Below, one piece after another: positions 8,734 through 17,788 of a DNA stretch of 64,000 bases. The position numbers and the translations under genes are program-made. Each line of letters begins with the position of its first letter. Positions within the stretch are counted from its first letter, which is position 1. A model generated the notes under the pieces. The model did not search any database and was not told the origin of the DNA. It worked only from the letters and a program-made list of their open reading frames with translations. The stretch spans positions 1,116,001 to 1,180,000 of the forward strand of contig NZ_PVTD01000001.1 of assembly GCF_003003255.1 (NCBI RefSeq), written 5' to 3'. This DNA is from Aliiruegeria haliotis. GTDB taxonomy: Bacteria > Pseudomonadota > Alphaproteobacteria > Rhodobacterales > Rhodobacteraceae.

Positions 8734-9618
8734 CTACTTGAAGGTAGCGGCATAACGTGGAGCGAAGAATCTTGTGAAAGCTCTCACTTCTTGCCTCCTG
8801 TAGGCGTCTGGCGAAATCAGCATCATGTTCGACCTGGTCAGTTCCTCGATGGAACCTGAACAGCGAATGAGTGAGTCGTCGGAGGCTGCGATTCTCAGGT
8901 TGACCAATCCCAACCCGTGACCGGACCTGATGGACGCCTGCACCAACTCCACCTCATTGAATGACATGATGATCTGGTCAGGTGAAACGCGGCGCAAAAG
9001 CCACTTGTGCAAATAGTCCGGCACATCGTCGTGCTCGTACGTCACGAACCGGTGGCCGCGCAGGTCGTCCAGTGACTTCGGAAGGCCGAACTTGTCGGCG
9101 TAGATTTGCCCTCCGAACAATGCCCAGCGTGCAGTGCTGATCTTTCGGCAAATCAGGTTTTCGTCGAATTCGTTCTTGGCTATCCGGAACGCGATGTCCG
9201 CCTCGCCTTCAGCGAGGTTCAAGACCTTTACGCTTGGAATGAACTCGAATGCGACGCCCGGGTTCGAAGCGGAGAACTCGCTGAACAGATCCATTACCCT
9301 GTCCGAAAAAAAACCAGGTGAGGTGACCCGAATGGGTCGTTGCCGGCCCAGTTCTCGGACATTGTCGACAAAACTATCAACGGCCTGTTCAACACCCTCT
9401 GCCAAGGCCACAAGGCTTCTGGCTTCCTCTGTTGGCTTGAACCCGCGCGTGTCGCGCGTAAACAAAGTGAGACCGGTCTCGCTTTCCAATGCCTCAATGC
9501 GCCGGGCTACGGTTGGCTGAGAAATACCCAGCTTGCGTGAAGCCGCCAGCGTCGAGCCCTCCTGAATGACAGCGAGAAATACCCGAATGTCCGACCAGTT
9601 TCGGAGTTGGCTATTCAT
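8734..9618 (-). CDS. LysR-family transcriptional regulator
   Basis: 294 residues from the ATG at 9616-9618 (MNSQLRNWSDIRVFLAVIQE). An N-terminal winged HTH (GSTLAASRKLGISQPTVARR) is followed by the periplasmic-binding-like effector domain (RPIRVTSPGFFSDRVMDLF to the C-terminus). A longer upstream frame is possible, but MNSQ is the standard LysR beginning. It is divergent from the small gene at 9714 and sits between two IS3 copies. It may control the neighbouring SDR gene, but no target is proven. Lower GC and different codon use suggest the block was acquired. Confidence 0.88.
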   Translation of the reverse strand: MNSQLRNWSDIRVFLAVIQEGSTLAASRKLGISQPTVARRIEALESETGLTLFTRDTRGFKPTEEARSLVALAEGVEQAVDSFVDNVRELGRQRPIRVTSPGFFSDRVMDLFSEFSASNPGVAFEFIPSVKVLNLAEGEADIAFRIAKNEFDENLICRKISTARWALFGGQIYADKFGLPKSLDDLRGHRFVTYEHDDVPDYLHKWLLRRVSPDQIIMSFNEVELVQASIRSGHGLGLVNLRIAASDDSLIRCSGSIEELTRSNMMLISPDAYRRQEVRAFTRFFAPRYAATFK

Positions 9619-9713
9619 ATTTGTAGAACAACACAACGTCGCGACGGATACCAGAAAATTGGGTGTAGCAGCTACGATTGAAACAACGAAACAACTCTCG
9701 AAGGGATCGAACA

Positions 9714-9929
9714 ATGGCATCTCATACCATGTCGCCAAGCATCTGGGGCAGCTTCGGAAACTTGTTCGGTGGCTTGACCGGGAACCGCGCCGGACATTCG
9801 AATATGGAACCGTCTCATGAAGAACGAAGTGCAGAACGAGATATCATCAACGAGATGATCTGGAACAACCCGGACGCGTTTTCTAGCGAACTCGACGTGC
9901 AGAGCATAATGCTGATGTATTCTCACTAG
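9714..9929 (+). CDS. Small protein of unknown function (71 aa)
   Basis: Starts MASHTMSPSIWGSFGNLFGG and ends NPDAFSSELDVQSIMLMYSH. The acidic C-terminal half with the pattern N-P-[DE]-A-F-x-S-E-x-D-V-Q resembles short proteins I associate with roseobacters, but I cannot name a family with certainty. It is divergent from the LysR gene with about 95 bp between the start codons, an arrangement typical of a regulator and its target. A start 36 bp upstream (9678) is also possible. Confidence 0.5.
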   Translation: MASHTMSPSIWGSFGNLFGGLTGNRAGHSNMEPSHEERSAERDIINEMIWNNPDAFSSELDVQSIMLMYSH

Positions 9930-10122
9930 TTGTGATCGGTTTCCAATCGTCCGAACCGTAAAAGCGGACATCACTGAGCTTCACCCATTGTCTCCAATGC
10001 GCGTCGAGCGGCCGACTGGTTGAGGCCGCAGACCGGCGGGTTTGTCGCGTTCCCATTTGGCGTACTCCACCACCGGGTTGTTCTTTCTGGAACCCGATCC
10101 ACCTGGCGCCGGGACAGAACGC

Positions 10123-10848
10123 CTAGCGAGAGAGGAACCCTCCATCTACCGGAAGCGAATGGCCATTGATCATTTCCGAAGCGTCGCTCAGCAAGAATGC
10201 AACGATCCCCGCGATGTCGCCGGTCTCGGCAAATCGACCGATCGGCATCCGGTCAAGAACCGGCCGGGACTTTGCAGGATCGCTCCACGCTTCGGCAGCA
10301 AGTTCCGTCAGCGTAATGATTGGGTTGACGCAGTTAACGCGGATGCCGTGTTCACCGAGTTCGTTGGCCATCACGCGGCTCATTGCATCCAAGCCGCCCT
10401 TTGAAGCGCAATAGGCCGCATGGTCCGCGAAGCCTACGAAAGAAGACATGCTTGAAACCTGGACGATCGCGCCGCCACCGCCATTTTCGATGCGATGCGC
10501 CGCAAACTCCTGTGAGACAATCATTGCGGCACGCAGATTAGTGGCGATGATCCGATCAAAATCATCAGTGGAAACATCGAGAAATGATTGCAGTATGTTG
10601 GTTCCTGCACAGTTCACGAGGAAATCCGCCGGCATCGCTTCTCGCGCTGCGTTTCTTGCAGCGACTGCATCTGCCAGATCGACGACGATGTAGCGTCCGC
10701 CAATCACGTCACAGAGGCTCTGCAAATCCGCTTCGGTACGCGCCATCGGAACAATCTGAGCTCCCATCTTCGAAAGCCCAAGTGAGATTTCGCGCCCAAT
10801 CCCTTTTCCGGCTCCGGTGACTACGACTGTCTTGTTTGAGAAGTCCAT
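10123..10848 (-). CDS. SDR-family oxidoreductase, L-xylulose/dicarbonyl reductase-like
   Basis: 241 residues from the ATG at 10846-10848, preceded by AAGGAGG. The classical SDR cofactor motif is TGAGKGIG; NCAGT and the catalytic S..Y...K set (SSMSSF, then YCASKGG) follow. The C-terminal half is close to mammalian-type dicarbonyl/L-xylulose reductase: VNCVNPIITLTELAAEAWSD and LDRMPIGRFAE. These tetrameric cytosolic enzymes reduce xylulose or dicarbonyls with NADPH. Actual substrate here is unknown. The gene lies inside the IS3-bracketed block. Confidence 0.85.
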   Translation of the reverse strand: MDFSNKTVVVTGAGKGIGREISLGLSKMGAQIVPMARTEADLQSLCDVIGGRYIVVDLADAVAARNAAREAMPADFLVNCAGTNILQSFLDVSTDDFDRIIATNLRAAMIVSQEFAAHRIENGGGGAIVQVSSMSSFVGFADHAAYCASKGGLDAMSRVMANELGEHGIRVNCVNPIITLTELAAEAWSDPAKSRPVLDRMPIGRFAETGDIAGIVAFLLSDASEMINGHSLPVDGGFLSR

Positions 10849-11069
10849 ATTCTCGCCTCCTTGGCGTACTTTCTTGGACTCTTCGGGAGGGTCACTCAAT
10901 AGCTAGGCCGTGTTGACAAAAGAGTTTCACCCTACGCGCTGATCCTGATTCATAATGTCATCAGCGATGAAGACCAGCTTGGCACGAGACTTGATGTCGG
11001 AATGAAACGGGCCGGGTTTCGGTCCGGGGGGGGGCCGTTGCCCCGGTGAATGAGTAGGCGTTTGTCGCA

Positions 11070-11321
11070 CCGTTTATCTGTTCTGTCCGCGCCCCAAATG
11101 GGCGCAAACCCACCAACCATCGCCTTGTTCTTGAAGGTGTTCTCTTGCTCCTCCTGAACAGGAGAGCCTTGGCGGGACTTGCCCGAAGTATTCGGAAAAG
11201 CGTCCCACCTCTATCGGCAGTTTCAGCGCTGGACGCTTTTTGGCTTCTGGGAGCAGATCCTGGAGGCTCGGATAGAGGGCCGATTCGTCCCTGACGACCT
11301 TCGAATGGTCGAAAGCACTTT
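11070..11321 (+). pseudogene. IS5-family OrfA fragment
   Basis: NGRKPTNHRLVLEGV in one frame is followed in another frame, after a stop, by TGEPWRDLPEVFGKASHLY and FQRWTLFGFWEQILEARIE, ending VPDDLRMVEST. This is the N-terminal half of a two-frame IS5 (IS427-like) transposase. It is cut off exactly where the left end of the second IS3 copy begins at 11322, so the IS3 landed in it or replaced its right part. Confidence 0.7.
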
Positions 11322-11419
11322 CGGTCTTCCCCCAGTGAAGTAGTCCTGCGCTATGTTTAGGAAAACCGAGGAAACACATGGCCAACAAGCGACCTAGGCC
11401 CGAGGAGATCGTAACGAAG

Positions 11420-12493
11420 TTACGGCCGGTTGAGCACGGCAACCTGGCCAGCCATCCAGAAGGTTCGGCGAAGCCGTGCATTGCCATATTTGGAGATGCG
11501 GCTTTGTCCTCGGAACATGCCGGACTGCACGGTTGCGAGGTCCATGCCGCAGAACTTCAAGAATTGGCGGTGATGGCGGAAACGGCGCAGATCGCCAGCT
11601 TCGGCCAGGATGGTCATGGCGTTGATCGGACCGATGCCGGGAATGGTTGTCAGCAATTGGTAGTCTGGGTGATCGGACAGAAGCTCGACAGCCCGCGCCT
11701 CGATCTCATTGCGCTGTCGAACCCGGCTGCGCTCATCGGCCAGCACGAGGCGGAACATGCGAACGGCATCGGAGTCCGGGTGAACGGGCAGACCGACAGA
11801 GCCAACCGCTGTGGCGTAAATATCTGAAAGCAGGCGTTCTTTGGATACTTTGCGACCAACCACTTGCCAGGCATCGGCTACGAAAGCTTAGCGGCCCATG
11901 GCTGAGATCATTTGCGGTGTTGGGTACTTCTCAAGGAACGCCAGGAACCAATCCGTCCGAGAACTTCGGTGAAATCGCTCCGCCTCGTGAAAATACAGCG
12001 GCAGGTAATGCGTGAGAATGCGGTGCTACAGCTCGGTCTTCGAACGCGAGACCATCTCATGCGTCTTCGACAGCTCCTGGATGTCAGCAATGCCCATTAC
12101 CAGCGGATCGTGGAAGAACTGCACCGCGCCGATTACCAGCATGTGCAAGATCACCTGGGCGTCCTTCGGATCGTTCTTGTCCCAACTGTTGTGAAGGGCT
12201 TCGCGCGTCCGAGCCACCCCGACAGAGGACACGAGCTTCAGTTCAAACCCAGCCTAGCCGAGATGGTGCGCCAACGGTCGATGATAGTTGCCGGTTGCCT
12301 CGAACCCGATCCTCACGGGCAGGCCGTAGTCCACAAGGATGGCGGCCAAGCGCCGAAAGTCGTCGAGCGTGTTCGTGATCGTCAAACGACGACGGCGCTT
12401 CTTGCCAGGAACGCCAATCAGTACCTCGTGGCGGTGCTTGGAAATGTCGATGGCGACCAACAAGGTCGAGGCGGTAGTATCGGTGGCGGTCAT
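11420..12493 (-). pseudogene. IS110-family transposase, frameshifted
   Basis: On the minus strand it begins MTATDTTASTLLVAIDISKH with the IS110 first acidic motif and runs through RIGFEATGNYHRPLAHHLG to a stop. It continues in other frames (WDKNDPKDAQVILHMLVIG, then YLPLYFHEAERFHRSSRTDW) and ends with the C-terminal Transposase_20 block LTTIPGIGPINAMTILAEAG, then GNARLRRTFWMAG. Two or more frame breaks make it inactive. It interrupts the second IS3 copy. Confidence 0.75.
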
Positions 12494-12628
12494 AGCCGGT
12501 CTCCTCAGCGGTGTGGTTTGTGCAAAACCACTGTTGAGACCTGAGACCCGGCTATGGCCAACCGCTGCGCTATCTGAAGGCTGCGCGCGCGGCCATAACC
12601 TCAAACAAGCGCTTCTTCCCGAGGTGCT

Positions 12629-12924
12629 ACGGCCCGGAGTTCATTGCGCAGAAAGTGCGGGACTGGATCGCAGCCGTCGGCGCCAAGACCGCCTACATCA
12701 AACCAGGCTCACCATGGGAAAATGGCGACTGCGAGAGCTTCAATGCCAGGTTCCGAGACGAGTTGCGCAACGGGGAAATCTTCTACTCACTGAAGGAGGC
12801 GCAAATCATCATCGAGGATTGGAGGAAACACTGCAACACCATCCAGCGCTACAGCGCCCTGGCATACCGAACACCCGTGCCCGAAAGCGTCATCCCGTTG
12901 GACCAGAGGCCGGTAATGCACTAG
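12629..12924 (+). pseudogene. IS3 OrfB C-terminal fragment
   Basis: About 98 residues: GPEFIAQKVRDWIAAVGAK and then SPWENGDCESFNARFRDEL, including the last catalytic Glu, ending LDQRPVMH. The first two catalytic Asp residues are missing. It corresponds to residues near the C-terminus of the OrfB in copy 1 and is about three quarters identical by eye. Confidence 0.8.
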
Positions 12925-13116
12925 CTTTCAATCCGGACCACTCGATGGGGGCATTCTAAAGGGTTCATTCGCGTTGCACTGACCGCCGGTTCGATCGGCT
13001 GTGTCGATGGAAACCCACAGAGATCGTTTTGTTTGACGTTTCTGCCAGAAATGATCGAAACTGCGAATGCGCTGAGCCGCAACCAGGTCTCATGACAAAT
13101 CCCGGGGGAGACAGAG

Positions 13117-14115
13117 TTGGCCAACCTACCGGTCACTCGGGCTGCGCATGTCATCGCGTTCTGTGAAGAGTTTTGGCGACTTGGGGCGCCTGTCCAAACC
13201 CAATTGGAGCGAGCGCGGCTGCCGGCGTTGCTTGAGGAGCAGCCGGATGCATATGTGAGCTACATCTTCGCCACGTCTTTCGTGGGTCAGACCGCCGCCG
13301 CTGAAGGGATCGAAGATGTGAGCTGGCTGGGGGCGAATGCCTTGCGAGACGGTCAGTTGAACGCCTCCCTGCGCGACGCGATGTTCCCGGCGCACACCGT
13401 TTCGAGCCGGTTGAAGCGGTTCTTCGTGCTGAGTAGAATCGAGAATTCAAACCTCAGGGTCGAAATGCGGGCCCACGGAAATCGCGTGCAGATCATCTCG
13501 AAGATGGACATTTCCAAGAACACTCCCGGGAGGGACGCGCCCAATTGGACCCAGGTTGCATTCATAATCGAGGCGATCCGCAGCATCGCCGGCCCTGACT
13601 GGGCGCCGGCGACCATCTGCTTCAAGACGGCGTTTGACGTCTTCCACGACGCTCTGGAGGCATGTGACAACACCCGCATCATTACCGGCGCGCCAACGAC
13701 GGCAATCTACTTTTCTCGGCAGGCCCTTTCATTGCGGGCACAGGTAGCGAGCATGCCGCAGGCTCATGACCAACCTGAAAGCGTGGAGATGAGCGACTTG
13801 GATTGCCTGCGCTCCGTCCTACGACCCTATTTCCGAGGTAGGCCTCTGGCGATCTCGGAGGCGTCAGAGATTTTGGGCACCAGCGTTCGAACGCTGCAAC
13901 GGCGGTTGCAGGAACACGGCACCTCCTACAGCGAGCTTGTGGACACAACCCGCTTTTCCATCGCTGCTGACCTTCTGACCCACAGCGACCGCCGCTTGAT
14001 CGAGGTTGCCATTGCGATCGGATACGAGGATCTATCGAATTTCGCACGCATGTTCCGAAAGTACGCCGGTATGAGCCTCGGCGAGTTCCGCCGCGCTCAG
14101 GCCGCGCGGGCCTGA
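13117..14115 (+). CDS. AraC-family transcriptional regulator (arabinose-binding-type N-terminus)
   Basis: 332 residues. A TTG at 13117 preceded by GGGGGAGA appears to be the start (MANLPVTRAAHVIAFCEEF). The C-terminal double HTH is clear: LAISEASEILGTSVRTLQRR and IEVAIAIGYEDLSNFARMFR, followed by GMSLGEFRR. It precedes the decayed efflux cassette in the same direction. Two GGCGCGATCTGAYCAAA elements in front of cassette genes may be its targets (inference). Confidence 0.87.
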   Translation: MANLPVTRAAHVIAFCEEFWRLGAPVQTQLERARLPALLEEQPDAYVSYIFATSFVGQTAAAEGIEDVSWLGANALRDGQLNASLRDAMFPAHTVSSRLKRFFVLSRIENSNLRVEMRAHGNRVQIISKMDISKNTPGRDAPNWTQVAFIIEAIRSIAGPDWAPATICFKTAFDVFHDALEACDNTRIITGAPTTAIYFSRQALSLRAQVASMPQAHDQPESVEMSDLDCLRSVLRPYFRGRPLAISEASEILGTSVRTLQRRLQEHGTSYSELVDTTRFSIAADLLTHSDRRLIEVAIAIGYEDLSNFARMFRKYAGMSLGEFRRAQAARA

Positions 14116-14152
14116 CCGGCAGTCCCGTCGGCTGCAACTCCAGGTCATTTCT

Positions 14153-14169
14153 GGCGCGATCTGATCAAA
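14153..14169 (+). promoter_or_regulatory. Repeated upstream element GGCGCGATCTGATCAAA (copy 1)
   Basis: This 17-bp sequence lies 56 bp before the DUF1254-type pseudogene. It recurs with one change at 14615-14631 before the HlyD-type pseudogene, and 9 bp of downstream context are partly alike. It may be a binding site for the AraC regulator just upstream. Confidence 0.4.
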
Positions 14170-14225
14170 CAGGCGTCACACGCTCTCATGGGCTTTTCTC
14201 GACGGCAGTTTCGCGGGAGGAACCG

Positions 14226-14556
14226 ATGAACCGACTTGGATTGGCCCTACCCGTCGCAAGCCTGTTGCTGCCTGCCATTGCCGACGCTCAGGAAGCGGAT
14301 CGGTCGACCTCCCTGTTCGATGGTTTCGAGAAGCGCCAGACGGCGGCGTATTTCGTGTCGGCCACTTCGACAATGGAAACCCGGTTCGGCAGGCTCGAGT
14401 TCGACGGCGGGGGCTTTCCCACACCGGATACTGCCCAATAAACTGTTCGACGAGATGGACCTGCAGCGGGCCACTCAGGCCCCCATGGGTTTCTTCCCAA
14501 ACATGTTGCTCCACTCTATCGTGCGGGCACGAGATAGGTGGGCGACGTCCCCCTAG
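14226..14556 (+). pseudogene. DUF1254-type protein, N-terminal fragment with frameshift
   Basis: MNRLGLALPVASLLLPAIAD is a signal peptide. EKRQTAAYFVSATSTMETRF and GRLEFDGGGFPTPDTA look like the N-terminus of exported DUF1254-containing proteins. A frame change at about 14430 leads to KLFDEMDLQRATQAPMGFFP in the next frame, and the remaining roughly 300 residues are absent. It is the first member of a decayed cassette. Confidence 0.6.
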
Positions 14557-14614
14557 CCGCGGCGTGCATGTTGCCCGCCCCCTTCTCGGTGCCGGTGAGA
14601 TTTCTCGCGAGGTT

Positions 14615-14631
14615 GGCGCGATCTGACCAAA
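14615..14631 (+). promoter_or_regulatory. Repeated upstream element GGCGCGATCTGACCAAA (copy 2)
   Basis: It differs from the copy at 14153-14169 at one position and lies 66 bp before the HlyD pseudogene start. The similar location in front of both genes suggests a shared operator. Confidence 0.4.
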
Positions 14632-14696
14632 ATCGCTCCGTAAGCCGAGGCATCTCTTGCAAAAATCCCTGCCGTCCACGTCGAGCGGAGGGCAGA

Positions 14697-15462
14697 ATGA
14701 AACCCACGACCCGGGTGCTGGTGTTGCTCGCCCTGATCCTGCTTGTCTGGTTCCTGTTTGCGACCGGCTGACACCGTTCTCCAACAATGCGCCCGTCAAG
14801 GCGGTGGTCACCCAGATCGTGCCCAAGGTATCAGGCGAAGTCATCGAGGTGAATGCGGTCAATGGCGAGCGGGTACAGGCTGGCGCCGTTCTGGCCCGGG
14901 TCGACCCGCAACCCTACGAGATTGCCCGCGACAGGGCGCAGGCGGATTTGCAGACGGCGCTCCAGCAGATCGGGGCCGGTTCGGCACAGGTCGCGGCGGC
15001 GCAAGCGCGCCTTGCACGAGCAACGACCGATCTCAAGAACACGCAATTGCAAACCGCGCGGGTGTTCGAGATGGAAAGGAAAGGACTGGCCGCCGCCGAA
15101 ATCGCATTGAGCGGGGCGAAAGCCGATCTGGAACGGGCGCAAGCCAGCTTGGGCCGAAGGAGGAGGACAACCCGGTTGAGGTTGTGCTCGACATTCATCC
15201 CGGGCGCATCCTGAATGGTACCGCTAAGAATTTCTCGACCGCCTCGTCCATCGGCCAAGGCTCGCCCGATGGTCTTTCGACGCTACCCCGAACGTCGGGT
15301 TGGATGCGTGATCCGCAGCGCTTCCCGGTACGGATTATCCTGCCGGGCTACGAGACCGGGCCGGATGCCGAAGACGATGTGAATTCTCAGTTCAACGGGC
15401 AGGCCGAGATCGTCGTCTTGACTGGCGAACGCGACGTGCTGAACATGTTTGGTGGGTGGTAA
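14697..15462 (+). pseudogene. HlyD/AaeA-type membrane fusion protein, frameshifted and deleted
   Basis: MKPTTRVLVLLALILLVWFL is the N-terminal membrane anchor. After a frame change near 14765 the biotinyl-lipoyl-like region follows (VPKVSGEVIEVNAVNGERVQ, then GAVLARVDPQPYEIARD) with the start of the coiled coil (RAQADLQTALQQIGAGSAQV). Near 15168 part of the hairpin and barrel is deleted with another frame change. The C-terminal part then reads GWMRDPQRFPVRIILPGYET. AGGGCAG precedes the ATG. Intact relatives link an inner-membrane exporter to the periplasm. Confidence 0.75.
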
Positions 15463-15471
15463 ATCCGCCTG

Positions 15472-16525
15472 ATGGCACTTCTGTCCTGTGCGTGCTGAGG
15501 CCGTTGCGCCGGTTGGGGTCGAGCGCAAGGGCGTTCGGCTGGCGATTGGCGTGGCCGGGATCTTCATCACCGCCATGGCCTTTCAATGGCCCTTCGCTTT
15601 CCTGAGCGCCGTCTTCACGGCGATGTTCCTGCGGGCCCCGGCGCCGCCGAGCATCGCCGACGGGGTCAGACTGGTCCTCTTGGCCTTTGCGTTGCTGATC
15701 TTCGGCTACGGTCCCTTCTCGATCCTGCGGCCCGATCGACCGAACATCGTGATCGCGCAGATCCTGTTGCTGATGGGGGCCTTCTGGCTCTCGGTCACCG
15801 GCAAATCACCCCTGCTGGTGGTGCTGGCATTGCTGGAGGCAGTGCTGATGCCCTACCTCGTCCACCTGTCGCTGGACCTCGCCCATAGCTTCGGCTCCTG
15901 GTTGCCGACGAACATGGGTTTTGTCCTGTTGGCGACATAGTGCGCCTTCACGCTCCTCTCCGCGGCGCCCTCGCCGGAGGCAGTCCAGCAGTACGCTGCC
16001 AAGGTGGGCCCGCATGGTCCAATCCGCCGGCTCGTTCGCATGACGCTGGTAACCGCCGCTTATTCACCCTCTTCTTCATGTGCGACCGCGGGCGCGGTCA
16101 TCACGCTGATCTTCGTCGCCATCCTGTCTCACCAACTTGCCGCCAGTGCCGCCGAAGGCCCCAGGGTCGCCAAGGCCATGCTGCTCGCCAACCTCATCGG
16201 CGGCTTCATGGCGTGGGTGGCGCACGAGTTGATCGTGATCAACCCGACCTTCACGTTCATGGCGCTGACCGTACTTCTGCTCTGTTTCACGCTGTGGAAC
16301 CGGCTGATCTCCGGCAACCCCTCCGCCCCGCTTGCAGCGACCGCCCTCACATCCGCGCTGATCATCCTCGGCGGCGCAATGGCGCCCTTGGGAAAGGACA
16401 TCGACCTGAAGATCTTCGACCGCCTCTTTCAGTTGGCTTCAGCCCTCGCATGGGTGCTACTGTCCTTTGTCACCATTGACGAGATCCTGCCCGAACGCCG
16501 CGCCGCCCCCCAGAGCGCCCAATAG
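15472..16525 (+). pseudogene. DUF2955/FUSC-type inner membrane protein, broken
   Basis: Hydrophobic helices such as LAIGVAGIFITAMAFQWPFA, FLSAVFTAMFLRAPAPPSIA and LLVVLALLEAVLMPYLVHLS are followed by a TAG at 15938. Reading then resumes through frame changes near 16060 with AVITLIFVAILSHQLAASAA and ALAWVLLSFVTIDEILPERR. This matches DUF2955 proteins, aromatic-acid-exporter-like partners of HlyD proteins. Its start is also damaged near 15472-15488. The gene ends 14 bp before the intact antiporter gene. Confidence 0.7.
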
Positions 16526-16539
16526 GAACGCGACACATC

Positions 16540-17760
16540 ATGGAACACTACCTCGTCCATATCGCCCTCGTGATGCTCCTCTATTGCCTGTTCTCGGCAA
16601 GGATCGGCTCTTTCGGCATCACCATGCCCATGGTCTTCCTCGGGCTGGGCGTCCTCGTCGGTATCGATGGCGAGCCGCTGACCCTGGCCTACGCCACGGC
16701 CTTCCACCACCTGGCCGAAGTCACGCTTGCCCTGCTTCTCTTCGCCGACGCCACCACCCTGCGCCGCGATGCCCTCGACAAGATTGGCCAGCGGACGGGT
16801 CGGATGCTGCTTCTGGGACTGCCCTTCGCGATCCTTCTCGGCGCCGGGATCAACCTCGTCCTGTTGCCCGACTGGCCGCTCTGGGAGGTCTGCCTGCTGG
16901 CCGCATTGCTTGCACCGACCGACGCGGCGCTGGGTCAGTCTATCCAGTCGAACACCCGTATCCCGCAGACCTTCCGCGATGCGATGAACGCCGAAAGCGG
17001 GCTGAACGACGGGCTTGCCCTGCCTTTCGTGATCTTCTTCGCCGGTATGGCCATCAGCGGTGCAGGGGCCGGCGACGTCGGCGACGGCTCGCTGCTCAAA
17101 CTGGTGGCCACCCAGATCGGACTTGGCGCCGCAGTCGGCGTGGCGGGCGGCTTCGCCATCGGCAAACTGCGGAATTTCGTTCTGGAGCGGGAGTTGATGG
17201 ACCACGGCCTCGGTCAGGTTGCAACGCTGATCCTCGTCGCCTTCATCTTCTTCGCTGCCGAACATGCCGGGGGCAATTCCTTCGTCGCCGTCTTCGTGGC
17301 CGGCATCGCCTATGCCAATGCCGCCAGCGGGTCGGTTAGCCACGCCCGCCACTTCCTCGAAGGCGACGGGCAGTTCCTCGCCATGCTCAGCTTCTTCTTC
17401 ATCGGCGCACTGTTTGTTCCGGAGGCGCTGGAGTACCTGACATTCGCAGGGTTCTTGGTCGTCATCCTGTCGCTGGTGCTCGTGCGCCCGGTTGCCATAT
17501 GGCTCTCGCTCATGGGCACGGACACATCGCCCAACGAACGGCTCTTTTACGGCTGGTTCGGCCCGCGCGGGCTGGCCACCGCCCTCTTTGCCGTCTTCGT
17601 GGTGATGGATTTCGAGGGCGTGGAGAATATCGAGGGCATCCTCGTCATTGCGATCACCGCCGTGCTGATCTCCGCCTTCGTGCACGGGATCACGGCGAAA
17701 TACGCGCCAGAGATCTTTCGCTTCGGCGACATCAGCGACAGGGACGGCCAGGGTCGTTGA
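16540..17760 (+). CDS. Na+/H+ antiporter, CPA1 (NhaP) family
   Basis: 406 residues and about 12 hydrophobic segments with no large cytoplasmic tail. Family features include GLGVLVGIDGEPL in the first helices, LLAPTDAALGQSI (the PTD-type unwound helix), and NAESGLNDGLALP, the ion-binding ND motif. Such carriers exchange cytosolic Na+ or K+ for protons at the inner membrane. It follows the decayed exporter genes closely and is followed 28 bp later by a K+ channel gene, suggesting a small monovalent-cation unit. It appears intact. Confidence 0.88.
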   Translation: MEHYLVHIALVMLLYCLFSARIGSFGITMPMVFLGLGVLVGIDGEPLTLAYATAFHHLAEVTLALLLFADATTLRRDALDKIGQRTGRMLLLGLPFAILLGAGINLVLLPDWPLWEVCLLAALLAPTDAALGQSIQSNTRIPQTFRDAMNAESGLNDGLALPFVIFFAGMAISGAGAGDVGDGSLLKLVATQIGLGAAVGVAGGFAIGKLRNFVLERELMDHGLGQVATLILVAFIFFAAEHAGGNSFVAVFVAGIAYANAASGSVSHARHFLEGDGQFLAMLSFFFIGALFVPEALEYLTFAGFLVVILSLVLVRPVAIWLSLMGTDTSPNERLFYGWFGPRGLATALFAVFVVMDFEGVENIEGILVIAITAVLISAFVHGITAKYAPEIFRFGDISDRDGQGR

Positions 17761-17788
17761 ACTGGACGCGGAGGAACGAGGAGCCGAC

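Larger units (their letters stand above)
11322..12958 (+). mobile_element. IS3-family element copy 2, disrupted by an IS110 element
   Basis: The left part (11322-11433) repeats the left end of copy 1 and the first residues of OrfA (MANKRPRPEEIVTKLRPVE). The right part (about 12629-12958) encodes the end of OrfB (YGPEFIAQKVRDWIAAVGAK to PVMH) and the right terminus. Between them lies an IS110-type transposase on the opposite strand. The middle of the IS3 is lost, so insertion was accompanied by deletion or recombination. Confidence 0.78.
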
